64,000 nt of DNA from Chitinophagaceae bacterium (GCA_016720565.1 JADKKJ010000012.1:558001-622000), one strand, 5' to 3'. Positions 52,272 through 61,475 are shown, counted from the stretch's first letter. Notes: generated by a model from the sequence alone, not told the origin. Numbers and translations: made by a program.

Positions 52272-53051
52272 ATGCAATGTCCCCCGATCACAATAACATT
52301 TCTTGGTACCGGCACCAGTTCGGGTGTGCCCATGATCGGTTGTGATTGCGCGGTTTGCCGTTCGGAAGATCCAAAAGATGACCGTCTCCGATCAAGTATC
52401 CTCGTGCAGTCTGCCAGTACAAGCCTGGTGGTAGACACGGGTCCTGATTTCCGAACGCAGATGCTCCGCGAAAAGATAAGAAAGCTGGATGCCGTGATCT
52501 TTACTCATCCGCATAAAGATCATCTGGCAGGATTAGATGATATAAGGGCCTATAATTTTTTTAATAAACGACCTATTGATATTTACGCCGATTCCCTGAC
52601 GGAAGAAGCGGTACGACGTGATTTTCATTATGCCTTCTCCGATACAAAATATCCCGGCATACCGGAACTGGAAATGCATACCATTACCCTGGAACCTTTT
52701 ATGGTGGGAGATATACCGGTAACACCCATTCTTGTATGGCATTTGAAAATGCCGGTGATGGGATTTCGTTTTGGGAAATTCACTTACATAACCGATGCCA
52801 ACCGGATAGACCCTGAACAGCTGGATAAGATCCGCGGTTCCGAGGTGATGGTATTGAATGCACTTCGCAGGGAAAAACATATTTCCCATTTCAATCTGGA
52901 AGAAGCCATTGCAACCGTACATGACCTGGATGTGCCGGCGGCCTATTTCACGCATCTATCCCATCAAATGGGAAAACATGAGGAAGTGGAAAATGAGTTG
53001 CCGGAAGGTATTCACCTGGCTTATGATGGCCTTAAGATCTTTATGAAATGA
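52272..53051 (+). CDS. MBL-fold hydrolase, PhnP-like
   Basis: A 259-residue metallo-beta-lactamase-fold protein. Metal site: THPHKDHLAG (HxHxDH), plus later His and Asp residues (ITDAN, HLSHQ). The N-terminal loop with GTGTSSGVPMIGCDCAVC (Cys pairs and GTGTS) is the PhnP/phosphoribosyl cyclic phosphodiesterase type. No phosphonate genes are nearby, so a role in nucleotide or cyclic phosphate repair is only a guess. Its stop abuts the convergent small gene. Confidence 0.86.
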   Translation: MQCPPITITFLGTGTSSGVPMIGCDCAVCRSEDPKDDRLRSSILVQSASTSLVVDTGPDFRTQMLREKIRKLDAVIFTHPHKDHLAGLDDIRAYNFFNKRPIDIYADSLTEEAVRRDFHYAFSDTKYPGIPELEMHTITLEPFMVGDIPVTPILVWHLKMPVMGFRFGKFTYITDANRIDPEQLDKIRGSEVMVLNALRREKHISHFNLEEAIATVHDLDVPAAYFTHLSHQMGKHEEVENELPEGIHLAYDGLKIFMK

Positions 53052-53321
53052 TCATTTGATCGCGGCCTCAGAAAGTATCTCTTCGTGTAATTTCCTTATA
53101 TCATCGGGTAACAAAAGCGGGTTGATCTCTAACTGGGGGATCAGTTCCACCAGGGTATTGATACGCCCTTCGGTTTGCAGGAATTTATTCAGCACCACTA
53201 CTTTTTTCTGCTCCAATATACAATAGCCGCTTTGGAAAGTACCCCGCTCATAGCGCAATACATAACCGCATTCCTTTGGTATAGCTTCCAGTTTATCCAG
53301 TGTGGTTTGATTGTATCTCAT
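53052..53321 (-). CDS. Small conserved-looking protein of unknown function (89 aa)
   Basis: A soluble protein, no signal or membrane helix. Mostly charged/hydrophobic alternation: TLDKLEAIPKECGYVLRYER near the N-terminus, then a beta-rich part (GTFQSGYCILEQKKVVVLNK) and a C-terminal helix (PDDIRKLHEEILSEAAIK). Function not recognised. It abuts the MBL hydrolase in convergent orientation. Confidence 0.72.
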   Translation of the reverse strand: MRYNQTTLDKLEAIPKECGYVLRYERGTFQSGYCILEQKKVVVLNKFLQTEGRINTLVELIPQLEINPLLLPDDIRKLHEEILSEAAIK

Positions 53322-53460
53322 TCTTCTGCAAATTTATGAGTGACATAGATTTTCCTGAAGCAGACTGCCCTTTTATTATCCACAAGACACCCCCAAAAAT
53401 GCCTCTAGCTTAAGATGCATTCTTTTTAATGTATCGCATTTTAATTGGCAGGCTGATTGG

Positions 53461-53492
53461 GCTAATAGCTAGCGGCTAGTAGCTAGAAGCTT
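53461..53492. repeat. CTAG-word element
   Basis: GCTAATAGCTAGCGGCTAGT then AGCTAGAAGCTTCT. Close relative of other CTAG elements; lies just past the porX stop codon. Confidence 0.6.
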
Positions 53493-53496
53493 CTCT

Positions 53497-55053
53497 CTAT
53501 TTGCTCTGCATCTTTATCACCGGCACGATCATTTCCTCCAAACTCACTCCCCCATGCTGAAAAGTATTTCGATAATAATTCACGTAATAATTATAATTGT
53601 TGGGATAACAGAGAAAGCCATCTTCCTTCGCGAAAATATAAGAGGAGTTTACGCTTGGAACCGGTAAGCCCGCCATACGTGGATCACGGAAAGCAAGTAC
53701 TTCCTTCGGTTCATAGTTGAGGTTGCGGCCATGCTTATAGCGAAGATTGGTGGTGGTCTGTTTATCGCCCACTACTCTATACGGAGTTTTTACCCGGATA
53801 GTGCCATGGTCGGTAGCCAGTACCAGTTTAATATTTTTATCCGCCACTTTTTTCAATGCCTGGTGAAGGGGAGAATGTTCAAACCAGGAAGCGGTGATAC
53901 TGCGATAGCTGATCTCATCTCCGGCCAGTTCTTTCAGCACTTCCATTTCTGTGCGCGCATGACTAAGCATGTCCACAAAATTGTACACGATCACATTCAG
54001 GTCATTATTCAGCAGGTTATGGATATTATTTACCAGGTCAAGTCCGGCCTGGTTATTCACCACTTTCGTATAGGAAACCTTCAGGTCATTCTTGCCCAGC
54101 CTTTTCAATTGCCCGCGTAAGAATTCTTCCTCATTCAGGTTCTTGCCCCCTTCCTCATCATCATTCTTCCATTGAACGGGGTATTGCTTTTCGATATCTA
54201 TCGGAAGCAATCCTGAGAAGATCGCATTTCTTGCATAATGAGTGGCGGTAGGAAGAATACTGTAAAAAGTATCTTCTTCCAGGATGCGGAAACTTTCAGC
54301 GAATATAGGTTGGATGGATTTCCACTGGTCGAAACGAAGATTATCGATCAGCACAAAAAATAGGGGTACCCCTTTTTCGAGGTGCGGAAGCACTTTGAAC
54401 TGAAGCAGGTTGTGGCTCATCACCGGCGCTTCCGCCGATTTAGGATTTACCCAGCTGGTATAATTCTTTGATACAAATTTGAAGAACTCTGTATTGGCCT
54501 CCCCTTTCTGGCTCTGCAATACTTCCTGCATTTCCGGACTATCGCTTTTCTGCATTTCCAGTTCCCAATACACCAGCTTCTTGTAGATGTCCATCCATTC
54601 GTTGAAATCAGGATTGCTGTTAAGCGCCATGAAAAGATTGCGGAACTGCTGCTGGTAGGCGGTGGTTGTTTTTTCCGCGACCAGTCTTTTATTATCAATG
54701 ATCTTCTTCAGGCTCAGCCAAACCTGGTTGGGGTTCACGGGTTTGATCAGGTAGTCGCTGATCTGTGAGCCTATGGCCTCATCCATCAGGTTCTCGGTCT
54801 CATTTTTAGTGATCAGCACAATGGGAATTCCCTGGTTCACTTCTTTGATCTTGGCAATGGTCTCCAGTCCCGTGATGCCTGGCATACTCTCATCTATAAG
54901 CACCACATCCACATGGTTCTCTTTTACATAATCAATGGCGTCGAATCCATTTGTGAAGGTCTGCACTTCGTACCCTTTATTTTCCAGGAACAATTTCTGT
55001 GATTGCAGACTTTCTATTTCATCGTCTACCCAAATGATCTTTGCAAGCGCCAT
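53497..55053 (-). CDS. porX: PorX-type response regulator with PglZ domain
   Basis: A 518-residue protein. The receiver domain has acidic WVDDE, phospho-acceptor Asp54 in VLIDESMPG and Lys in YLIKPVNP. The rest is a PglZ/alkaline-phosphatase-like domain with metal ligands (LIDNLRFDQW; DHGTIRVKTPYRVVG; FVDMLSHAR). This is the PorX architecture, a regulator of the type IX secretion system working with PorY and SigP in Porphyromonas. No PorY here, but the window also has two T9SS cargo proteins. It shares a divergent promoter region with the HD gene. Confidence 0.93.
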   Translation of the reverse strand: MALAKIIWVDDEIESLQSQKLFLENKGYEVQTFTNGFDAIDYVKENHVDVVLIDESMPGITGLETIAKIKEVNQGIPIVLITKNETENLMDEAIGSQISDYLIKPVNPNQVWLSLKKIIDNKRLVAEKTTTAYQQQFRNLFMALNSNPDFNEWMDIYKKLVYWELEMQKSDSPEMQEVLQSQKGEANTEFFKFVSKNYTSWVNPKSAEAPVMSHNLLQFKVLPHLEKGVPLFFVLIDNLRFDQWKSIQPIFAESFRILEEDTFYSILPTATHYARNAIFSGLLPIDIEKQYPVQWKNDDEEGGKNLNEEEFLRGQLKRLGKNDLKVSYTKVVNNQAGLDLVNNIHNLLNNDLNVIVYNFVDMLSHARTEMEVLKELAGDEISYRSITASWFEHSPLHQALKKVADKNIKLVLATDHGTIRVKTPYRVVGDKQTTTNLRYKHGRNLNYEPKEVLAFRDPRMAGLPVPSVNSSYIFAKEDGFLCYPNNYNYYVNYYRNTFQHGGVSLEEMIVPVIKMQSK

Positions 55054-55084
55054 CTAATTGATTTTATTGTTAAGGACCGGATAT

Positions 55085-55092
55085 CAAAAATA
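55085..55092 (-). promoter_or_regulatory. -7 promoter box of porX
   Basis: Minus-strand TATTTTTG is an exact match 32 bases before the porX ATG. It lies 21 bases from the divergent HD-gene box, so the two promoters probably share or compete for DNA. Confidence 0.55.
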
Positions 55093-55113
55093 GACTATTA
55101 ATTCTGCCATTCG

Positions 55114-55121
55114 TAGTTTTG
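55114..55121 (+). promoter_or_regulatory. -7 promoter box of the HD gene
   Basis: TAGTTTTG exact match, 47 bases before the HD-domain gene ATG at 55168. Divergent from the porX box. Confidence 0.5.
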
Positions 55122-55167
55122 CCCTGTTCCCCGCATTACAGCAGGGGGCTTTAACAAAACGTCAACA

Positions 55168-56373
55168 ATGGAGCCAGCCCGCAAGATCATTAATGACCCG
55201 GTGTACGGATTCATAACGATCGATGAGCCGCTTATATTTCAATTGGTCTCTCATCCCTACTATCAGCGACTGAGAAATATCAGCCAGATGGCCTTTGCCA
55301 ATTTCGTTTATCCAGGCGCGGTACATTCCCGATTGCACCATTCACTGGGCGCTTATCATTTAATGGGCAGAGCACTTACTGAACTAAAAAGAAAAGGCAC
55401 TGCTATAGATCCTGAAGAAGAACTGGGCGCCAAAGTAGCCATACTCTTACACGATATTGGTCATGGACCATTTTCACATGCCCTGGAAAAAGAACTGATC
55501 GGCGATGTGAACCACGAGGCCATATCCCTGATGCTGATGCAAAGATTAAATGAGGAAATGAATGGACAGCTGGATACCGCCATCCGCATATTCACCAATA
55601 AACATCCCAAACCCTTTCTGCACCAGCTGGTATCGGGCCAACTGGATGTTGACCGCATGGATTACCTGAACCGGGATAGTTATTTTACCGGGGTGGCGGA
55701 AGGCGTGATCGGTTATGACCGGATCATAAACATGCTGGTCGTAAAAAATGGCGACCTGCTGGTAGAAGAAAAAGCGATCTATTCCATTGAGAAATTCCTG
55801 GTATCAAGGAGACTGATGTACTGGCAGGTTTACCTGCACAAAACTGTTTTAGGTGCAGAAATGATGCTGGTAAATATCATAAGAAGAGTCAGGGAATTAA
55901 AAAATGCCGGTATAAAAGCGGAGGCCGCCACCATCGAAGTAGATCATTTCCTCAGCAAAAATTCAGGAGTGGAACAGCATCTTGAACAATTCTGCCACAT
56001 GGACGATCATGATATCCTGGCTTCCATAAAAAGATGGATCCATCATGAGGACCGTATACTGGCACTCTTATCAAGAGCACTGATAGAACGGGACCTTTAT
56101 AAAGTGAAGCTGGCCTCTGAACCATTTTCAGCCAGCCTGATCGAAGAGAAAAAAGAAAATGCCCGGAAGAAATACGGGCTGCAGGATAAAGAACTGCCTT
56201 ATTTTGTTTTCACCGGTATGGCAAGTAACACCACCTACGATCCGGGAGATGAAAGGATACGCATACTTTTCAAAGATGGAAGCATCCGGGATATATCAGA
56301 TGTAGACAACGCATTGATACAACATAACCTCAGTGGCGCTGTGCAAAAACACTATATTTGTTTTACCAGGTAA
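55168..56373 (+). CDS. HD-superfamily phosphohydrolase
   Basis: A 401-residue cytosolic protein of the dGTPase-like HD family: RLHHSLGAYHLMGRAL with the first His, ILLHDIGHGPFSHALE with the His-Asp metal pair, and VDRMDYLNRDSYFTG with the distal Asp. It probably hydrolyses a nucleotide or other phosphate ester. Not a stringent-response enzyme, since synthetase domains are missing. It precedes lpxD by 55 bases. Confidence 0.87.
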   Translation: MEPARKIINDPVYGFITIDEPLIFQLVSHPYYQRLRNISQMAFANFVYPGAVHSRLHHSLGAYHLMGRALTELKRKGTAIDPEEELGAKVAILLHDIGHGPFSHALEKELIGDVNHEAISLMLMQRLNEEMNGQLDTAIRIFTNKHPKPFLHQLVSGQLDVDRMDYLNRDSYFTGVAEGVIGYDRIINMLVVKNGDLLVEEKAIYSIEKFLVSRRLMYWQVYLHKTVLGAEMMLVNIIRRVRELKNAGIKAEAATIEVDHFLSKNSGVEQHLEQFCHMDDHDILASIKRWIHHEDRILALLSRALIERDLYKVKLASEPFSASLIEEKKENARKKYGLQDKELPYFVFTGMASNTTYDPGDERIRILFKDGSIRDISDVDNALIQHNLSGAVQKHYICFTR

Positions 56374-56428
56374 TTGATTTAAATCAGCGCGATCATCGCT
56401 GAAAATAATAGCAGCAAAAGATAACTAC

Positions 56429-57487
56429 ATGCAATTTTCGGCCACCCAGATAGCCCTGCTCATTAATGGAAAAATTGAAGGCGATCCGAATGCCACCGTA
56501 TCTTCTTTTGGTAAGATCGAAGAAGCAAAGGCAGGACAGCTTGCTTTCCTGGCCAATCCTAAATATGAAGAGTTCCTTTACCATACCTCTGCTTCGGTGG
56601 TCATCATCAATAATGACCTGGAGCTGAAACACCCGATAGCATCTACCCTGATACGCGTGCCCGATGCCTATACTGCATTTGCCGCGCTGCTGACCAAATA
56701 CCAGGAAATGCAGCAACAGCAATTAAGCGGAAGGCAGGATCCGTCCTATGTAGCTTCTACTGCTAAAATAGGAGAACAGGTTTATATTGGTGCCTTTGTA
56801 TATATAGGAGAGAATGTGACCATTGGCGATCACACTAAATTATATCCCGGAGTATTTATTGGCGATAACGCGAAAATTGGCAGTGGAACGGTTTTGCATC
56901 CGGGGGTGAAGATCTATCATCATTGCGAAGTAGGAAACCAGGTGATCATTCATGGAGGCACAGTGATCGGTGCGGATGGATTTGGTTTTGCTCCTCAGCA
57001 GGATGGAAGCTACCAGAAAGTGCCGCAGATAGGAAATGTGGTGATCGAGGACCGTGTTGAGATCGGTGCCAACACCTGTATTGACCGGGCCACCATGGGT
57101 TCTACCCTTATAAAAGCAGGGGCAAAGCTGGATAACATGATACAGATCGCACATAATGTGGAAGTGGGAAATTTTACTGTCATTGCAGCACAAACAGGGA
57201 TCAGTGGTTCCACTAAACTTGGAAAAAATGTAATGATCGGCGGACAGGCCGGTATTGCAGGACACCTGCAGGTAGGTGATGGAGCTAAGATCAATGCACA
57301 GTCTGGTTTAGGAAAAAATTTAAAACCCGGACAATCGGTGACGGGTTCACCGGCCTATGATTATGGCCAGGCCATCAGGGCTCAGTCAACCGCCAGGAAT
57401 TTGCCAGAAATAGAAAAAAGACTGAGAGAACTGGAAGCGCTGGTGAAAAAACTCAGTGCCTATACCAGCTCCGGCGATCAGGGCTAG
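56429..57487 (+). CDS. lpxD: UDP-3-O-acylglucosamine N-acyltransferase
   Basis: A 352-residue lipid A enzyme that adds the N-linked hydroxyacyl chain. N-terminal LpxD domain (TQIALLINGKIEGDPNATV; FLANPKYEEFLYHTSASVVI), then left-handed beta-helix hexapeptide repeats (about 108-310) with the catalytic-site region IHGGTVIGADGFGFAPQ. It starts at ATG 56429 (MQFSATQ) and is followed by lpxC-fabZ, the preceding step in lipid A synthesis. Confidence 0.95.
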   Translation: MQFSATQIALLINGKIEGDPNATVSSFGKIEEAKAGQLAFLANPKYEEFLYHTSASVVIINNDLELKHPIASTLIRVPDAYTAFAALLTKYQEMQQQQLSGRQDPSYVASTAKIGEQVYIGAFVYIGENVTIGDHTKLYPGVFIGDNAKIGSGTVLHPGVKIYHHCEVGNQVIIHGGTVIGADGFGFAPQQDGSYQKVPQIGNVVIEDRVEIGANTCIDRATMGSTLIKAGAKLDNMIQIAHNVEVGNFTVIAAQTGISGSTKLGKNVMIGGQAGIAGHLQVGDGAKINAQSGLGKNLKPGQSVTGSPAYDYGQAIRAQSTARNLPEIEKRLRELEALVKKLSAYTSSGDQG

Positions 57488-57504
57488 TAGTGCCTTAATT
57501 CAAT

Positions 57505-57512
57505 TATATTTG
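57505..57512 (+). promoter_or_regulatory. -7 promoter box of lpxC-fabZ
   Basis: TATATTTG, exact match. It ends only 5 bases before the ATG at 57518, so that codon could work only leaderless; the next Met at 57560 gives a normal leader. Confidence 0.6.
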
Positions 57513-57559
57513 CGGCTATGATAGCTTCAAACGATAACCAAACCTATCATGGGGGAATA

Positions 57560-58963
57560 ATGTCACCAAAATTCAATCCCGATAAGCAGCATACGCTTAG
57601 GTCGCCGGTAAGTATTTCGGGCACCGGACTGCATACTGGCATCATGGCCGATCTTACGATGAAGCCGGCCGCACCCGGGTTCGGGTACCAGTTCCAGCGA
57701 ATAGATCTTCCTGCCAGGCCAATAATCAAAGCTGATTGTGACCTGGTAACGGATGTTAGCCGTGGAACCACGCTGGAATCTAATGGCGCCAAGGTAAGTA
57801 CCGTTGAACATGTGCTGGCCGCGCTGGTGGGAATGGGTATTGATAATTGCCTCATTGAGATCAATGGTCCGGAAATGCCTATCATGGATGGCAGTTCCCA
57901 ACCATTTGTGGAACTGATAGAAGAAGCAGGCATTGAAGAACAGGATGCCGCCAAGATCTGGTACTCCATTGATGAGAATATTTATTACTACGATGATGAG
58001 AAAAGAGTGGAAATGGTAGCCATGCCTTCTATGGAATACCAGGTGACCACGCTGATAGATTTCAATTCCCCGGTATTAGGTACGCAGCACGCCGGGCTGA
58101 AACATATCCAGGATTTTAAAACAGAGATCTCCCCCTGTCGCACATTTTGTTTTCTTCACGAGCTGGAAGCCCTGCTGGATCATAACCTCATAAAAGGAGG
58201 TGATGTGAACAATGCCATTGTGATCGTAGACAAACCTGTAGGGGAGGAAGAGATGGGCCGTTTGAAGAAAATATTCAAGAAAGATAAGATCGAGGTGAAA
58301 AGCGAAGGCTACCTGAATAACCTGGAGCTTCGTTTTCCCAATGAACCAGCCCGACATAAATTGCTGGATGTGATCGGTGACCTGGCCCTGATAGGTTATC
58401 CTATCAAAAGCCGCATCATCGCCAATCGCCCGGGACACAGCACCAATGTGGCCTTTGCGCGTATGATCAAGAAATATATCAAGAAGAATAAGCATACAAG
58501 AGGAGTGCCCGTTTATAATCCGAACCTGCCCCCTATCTATGACCAGCAATTCATAGAGAAAACACTACCCCATCGTTATCCTTTCGCGCTGGTAGATAAG
58601 ATCATTGAACTGAGCGATACCCATATCGTTGGGGTAAAGAACGTTACTTTCAATGAATGGTTTTTCCAGGGCCATTTTCCGGGAAACCCTGTAATGCCGG
58701 GGGTGTTGCAGATCGAGGCACTGGCCCAATGCGGAGGCATCCTGGCCATTAATCTCAGCGGCATGGGTCAATACGACACTTATTTCCTGAAGATCGATAA
58801 TTGCAAGTTCAAGAACATGGTAAAGCCAGGTGATACCCTGGTGCTTAAAATGGAGCTTTCCGCCCCTATCCGCCGTGGTATCTGCGAAATGAAGGGTACC
58901 GCCTACGTAGGAAATAAGGTATGCGCCGAAGCCGACCTGGTGGCCCAGATCGTAAAAAAATAA
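57560..58963 (+). CDS. Fused LpxC deacetylase and FabZ hydroxyacyl-ACP dehydratase
   Basis: About 467 residues from ATG 57560 (MSPKFNPDKQ). The N-terminal LpxC part has zinc ligands in STVEHVLAAL and ARHKLLDVIGDLALIG (HKxxDxxGD). The C-terminal FabZ part has LPHRYPFALVDK and the active-site GHFPGNPVMPGVLQIEALAQ. LpxC commits to lipid A synthesis; FabZ feeds fatty acid elongation with the same hydroxyacyl-ACP. The fusion is typical of Bacteroidota. The alternative start at 57518 is unlikely because it is 5 bases from an exact -7 box. Confidence 0.93.
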   Translation: MSPKFNPDKQHTLRSPVSISGTGLHTGIMADLTMKPAAPGFGYQFQRIDLPARPIIKADCDLVTDVSRGTTLESNGAKVSTVEHVLAALVGMGIDNCLIEINGPEMPIMDGSSQPFVELIEEAGIEEQDAAKIWYSIDENIYYYDDEKRVEMVAMPSMEYQVTTLIDFNSPVLGTQHAGLKHIQDFKTEISPCRTFCFLHELEALLDHNLIKGGDVNNAIVIVDKPVGEEEMGRLKKIFKKDKIEVKSEGYLNNLELRFPNEPARHKLLDVIGDLALIGYPIKSRIIANRPGHSTNVAFARMIKKYIKKNKHTRGVPVYNPNLPPIYDQQFIEKTLPHRYPFALVDKIIELSDTHIVGVKNVTFNEWFFQGHFPGNPVMPGVLQIEALAQCGGILAINLSGMGQYDTYFLKIDNCKFKNMVKPGDTLVLKMELSAPIRRGICEMKGTAYVGNKVCAEADLVAQIVKK

Positions 58964-58987
58964 ACCCGTTTTTAACAGAAAAATACC

Positions 58988-59023
58988 GCCAAAATAAGCC
59001 CCTAAAAAAGGGCTTTTTTTGGC
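58988..59023 (+). terminator. Terminator after lpxC-fabZ
   Basis: GCCAAAATAAGCCC faces GGGCTTTTTTTGGC around a CTAAAAAA loop, with the T-run as part of the stem. It separates lpxC-fabZ from gyrB. Confidence 0.75.
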
Positions 59024-59044
59024 AGTATACCCAACCTGTTTCCG

Positions 59045-59052
59045 TAAATTTG
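59045..59052 (+). promoter_or_regulatory. -7 promoter box of gyrB
   Basis: TAAATTTG, exact TAnnTTTG match 46 bases before the gyrB ATG. A TTTG at 59018-59021, in the terminator T-run, could act as the -33 element but the spacer (23 bases) is longer than usual. Confidence 0.6.
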
Positions 59053-59098
59053 TGAGTTAGATTTTTCCCTTAAAAACAAGAGTGATCTCATCCAATTT

Positions 59099-61078
59099 AT
59101 GAGTACAGAAACAACAGAGAAATTACCCGTTTCCCAGGCTTCTTACGGAGCCGATAGTATACAGGTTTTAGAAGGTCTTGAAGCGGTGCGTAAGCGCCCT
59201 GCGATGTATATCGGAGATATCTCCGTAAAAGGATTGCATCACCTGGTCTATGAGGTGGTCGATAACTCTATCGATGAAGCGCTGGCAGGTTATTGCAAGA
59301 ATATACAGGTGACCATACATGAAGATAATTCCATTTCTGTGGAAGATGATGGCCGAGGTATCCCTACAGGACTTCACGCCAAAGAAAAAAAATCGGCGCT
59401 GGAGGTGGTCATGACCGTTTTGCATGCGGGAGGTAAATTCGATAAAGGTTCTTATAAAGTTTCCGGTGGCCTGCATGGTGTGGGTGTAAGTTGCGTGAAC
59501 GCGCTATCTGCCAAACTGCATGTTACCGTAAACCGTGAAGGAAAAACATTTGAACAGGAATACCGTATCGGCGTTCCGCAGTATCCTGTTCGTGAAACCG
59601 GAACAAGCGAGAAGACCGGTACCAGGGTTCATTTCTGGCCGGACCTGACCATTTTCACTGCCAGTGTATACAATCGCGATATACTGGAAGGAAGACTGCG
59701 TGAACTATCCTACCTGAATCGCAAGATCCGCATCTCGCTTACCGACCTGCGTGAAATGGATGATGCAGGAAAACCAGTGCAAAAAGATTTTTACAGTGAA
59801 GGAGGTATTGTTGAGTTTGTTGAAATGCTTGATACATCCGCTGGCCGCACTCCGCTGATCCCAAAAATACTTTTTGTGGAAGGCCTGGATCCCGACACGA
59901 ATGTGGTGGTGGAAGTGGCCCTGAATTACAACGATAGCTTCAGCGAGCATATTTATTCCTACGTCAATAACATCAATACCATCGAAGGTGGTACGCACGT
60001 AGCTGGTTTCCGTCGCGCATTGACCAGGGTATTTAAAGCCTATGGCGATAATAACGGGCTTTTTGAAAAAGCCAAAGTGGAGATCGAAGGCGATGACTTC
60101 CGCGAAGGACTGAGCGCTATTGTTTCCGTAAAAGTTCCGGAGCCGCAGTTTGAAGGACAGACCAAAACAAAACTCGGTAACAGCGAAGTAGCCGGTGTAG
60201 TTGACAGCACGGTTTCCAAAGTGCTGAATGCTTACCTGGAAGAGAATCCAAAAGATGCCAGGAACATCATTAATAAAGTGATCCTGGCTGCCCAGGCCCG
60301 CGCTGCGGCCAGAAAGGCAAGGGAACTGGTACAGCGTAAATCGGTACTCACCGGTGGCGGACTGCCCGGCAAACTGGCCGATTGTTCTGACCGTGACCCT
60401 GAGCGTTGTGAATTGTTCCTGGTTGAGGGAGATTCAGCAGGTGGTACGGCCAAACAGGGCCGCGACCGCAGTTTCCAGGCTATCCTGCCGTTAAGGGGTA
60501 AGATCCTGAACGTGGAAAAGGCTATGGAACATAAGATCTACGACAACGAGGAGATCCGCAATATGTTCACTGCCCTTGGGGTAAGGATAGGTACAGCGGA
60601 AGATCCAAAAGCGCTTGATATAAGCAAGCTTCGGTACCATAAGCTTATCATCATGACCGATGCCGACGTGGATGGCTCGCATATCGCCACGCTTATCCTC
60701 ACCTTTATCTACCGCTACATGAAGGAAATGGTAGAACAGGGATATGTTTATATCGCCCAACCCCCTCTTTACCTCGTTAAAAAAGGTAAGGAACAGTCTT
60801 ACGCCTGGACCGAAGAACAACGCAGGCTCTGGATCGAAAAACTGGGCGGCGGCAAAGATGATTCAGTAAACGTACAGCGTTATAAAGGTCTTGGAGAGAT
60901 GAATGCAGGACAGTTATGGGATACGACCATGAACCCTTCTACCCGCACGCTTAAGGTGGTAACCATTGAAAGCGCCGCCGAGGCCGACAGGGTGTTCAGC
61001 ATGCTCATGGGCGATGAAGTAGCCCCCAGAAGGGAATTCATTGAGTCGCATGCGAAATATGCCAAATTGGACATCTAA
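59099..61078 (+). CDS. gyrB: DNA gyrase subunit B
   Basis: A 659-residue ATPase subunit. GHKL ATPase: VYEVVDNSIDEALAG, DGRGIPTG, GLHGVGVSCVNAL; transducer domain; Toprim: CELFLVEGDSAGGTAKQGRD, LPLRGKILNVEKA and DADVDGSHI; C-terminal QRYKGLGEMNAGQLWDTTMN. The last motif and short size favour GyrB over ParE. Stands alone, with its own promoter and an upstream terminator. Confidence 0.95.
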   Translation: MSTETTEKLPVSQASYGADSIQVLEGLEAVRKRPAMYIGDISVKGLHHLVYEVVDNSIDEALAGYCKNIQVTIHEDNSISVEDDGRGIPTGLHAKEKKSALEVVMTVLHAGGKFDKGSYKVSGGLHGVGVSCVNALSAKLHVTVNREGKTFEQEYRIGVPQYPVRETGTSEKTGTRVHFWPDLTIFTASVYNRDILEGRLRELSYLNRKIRISLTDLREMDDAGKPVQKDFYSEGGIVEFVEMLDTSAGRTPLIPKILFVEGLDPDTNVVVEVALNYNDSFSEHIYSYVNNINTIEGGTHVAGFRRALTRVFKAYGDNNGLFEKAKVEIEGDDFREGLSAIVSVKVPEPQFEGQTKTKLGNSEVAGVVDSTVSKVLNAYLEENPKDARNIINKVILAAQARAAARKARELVQRKSVLTGGGLPGKLADCSDRDPERCELFLVEGDSAGGTAKQGRDRSFQAILPLRGKILNVEKAMEHKIYDNEEIRNMFTALGVRIGTAEDPKALDISKLRYHKLIIMTDADVDGSHIATLILTFIYRYMKEMVEQGYVYIAQPPLYLVKKGKEQSYAWTEEQRRLWIEKLGGGKDDSVNVQRYKGLGEMNAGQLWDTTMNPSTRTLKVVTIESAAEADRVFSMLMGDEVAPRREFIESHAKYAKLDI

Positions 61079-61207
61079 TATATAAAATGCTGATTGTTAA
61101 TTTATTACTCCTGTAATTTCGGGACTTTTTTTTAGCCTTCACAAAATTCTAACATAAAAAACGGCTGGATAGCGTAATTTCAGGTATTACTAACTAAACT
61201 AAAGACA

Positions 61208-61411
61208 ATGTCAGACGTACAGATCACCGCTTACAATGTAAAGACCAAGGAAAAAGGAGTTGTGATGCAGGATGCAGTCATCACTAAAACAGCGAAAGGT
61301 GCTTATATGGCCCAGGGCAACGATGGTAAGGGAAATAAGCTCACCACGCTTATGAATGAAGCCAAGGCTTTGGCCGCTATCCAGGCGGGTATTGCTAAAC
61401 AAGGCTGGTAA
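61208..61411 (+). CDS. Small protein of unknown function (67 aa)
   Basis: MSDVQITAYNVKTKEKGVV start, then QDAVITKTAKGAYMAQGNDG and a C-terminal KLTTLMNEAKALAAIQAGIA helix. Lys-rich, soluble. A clean terminator follows 24 bases after the stop and the frame has normal codon use, so it is probably a real gene. I do not recognise the family. Confidence 0.7.
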   Translation: MSDVQITAYNVKTKEKGVVMQDAVITKTAKGAYMAQGNDGKGNKLTTLMNEAKALAAIQAGIAKQGW

Positions 61412-61435
61412 ACCGAAACACCAATTAAGTAATAG

Positions 61436-61470
61436 AACCCATCCGGACAGCTCGTCCGGATGGGTTTTTT
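61436..61470 (+). terminator. Strong terminator after the 67-residue gene
   Basis: AACCCATCCGGAC faces GTCCGGATGGGTT with an AGCTC loop, a perfect 13-base stem followed by T residues. The A-run on the other side could let it end the convergent T9SS cargo gene as well. Confidence 0.9.
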
Positions 61471-61475
61471 ATGGC

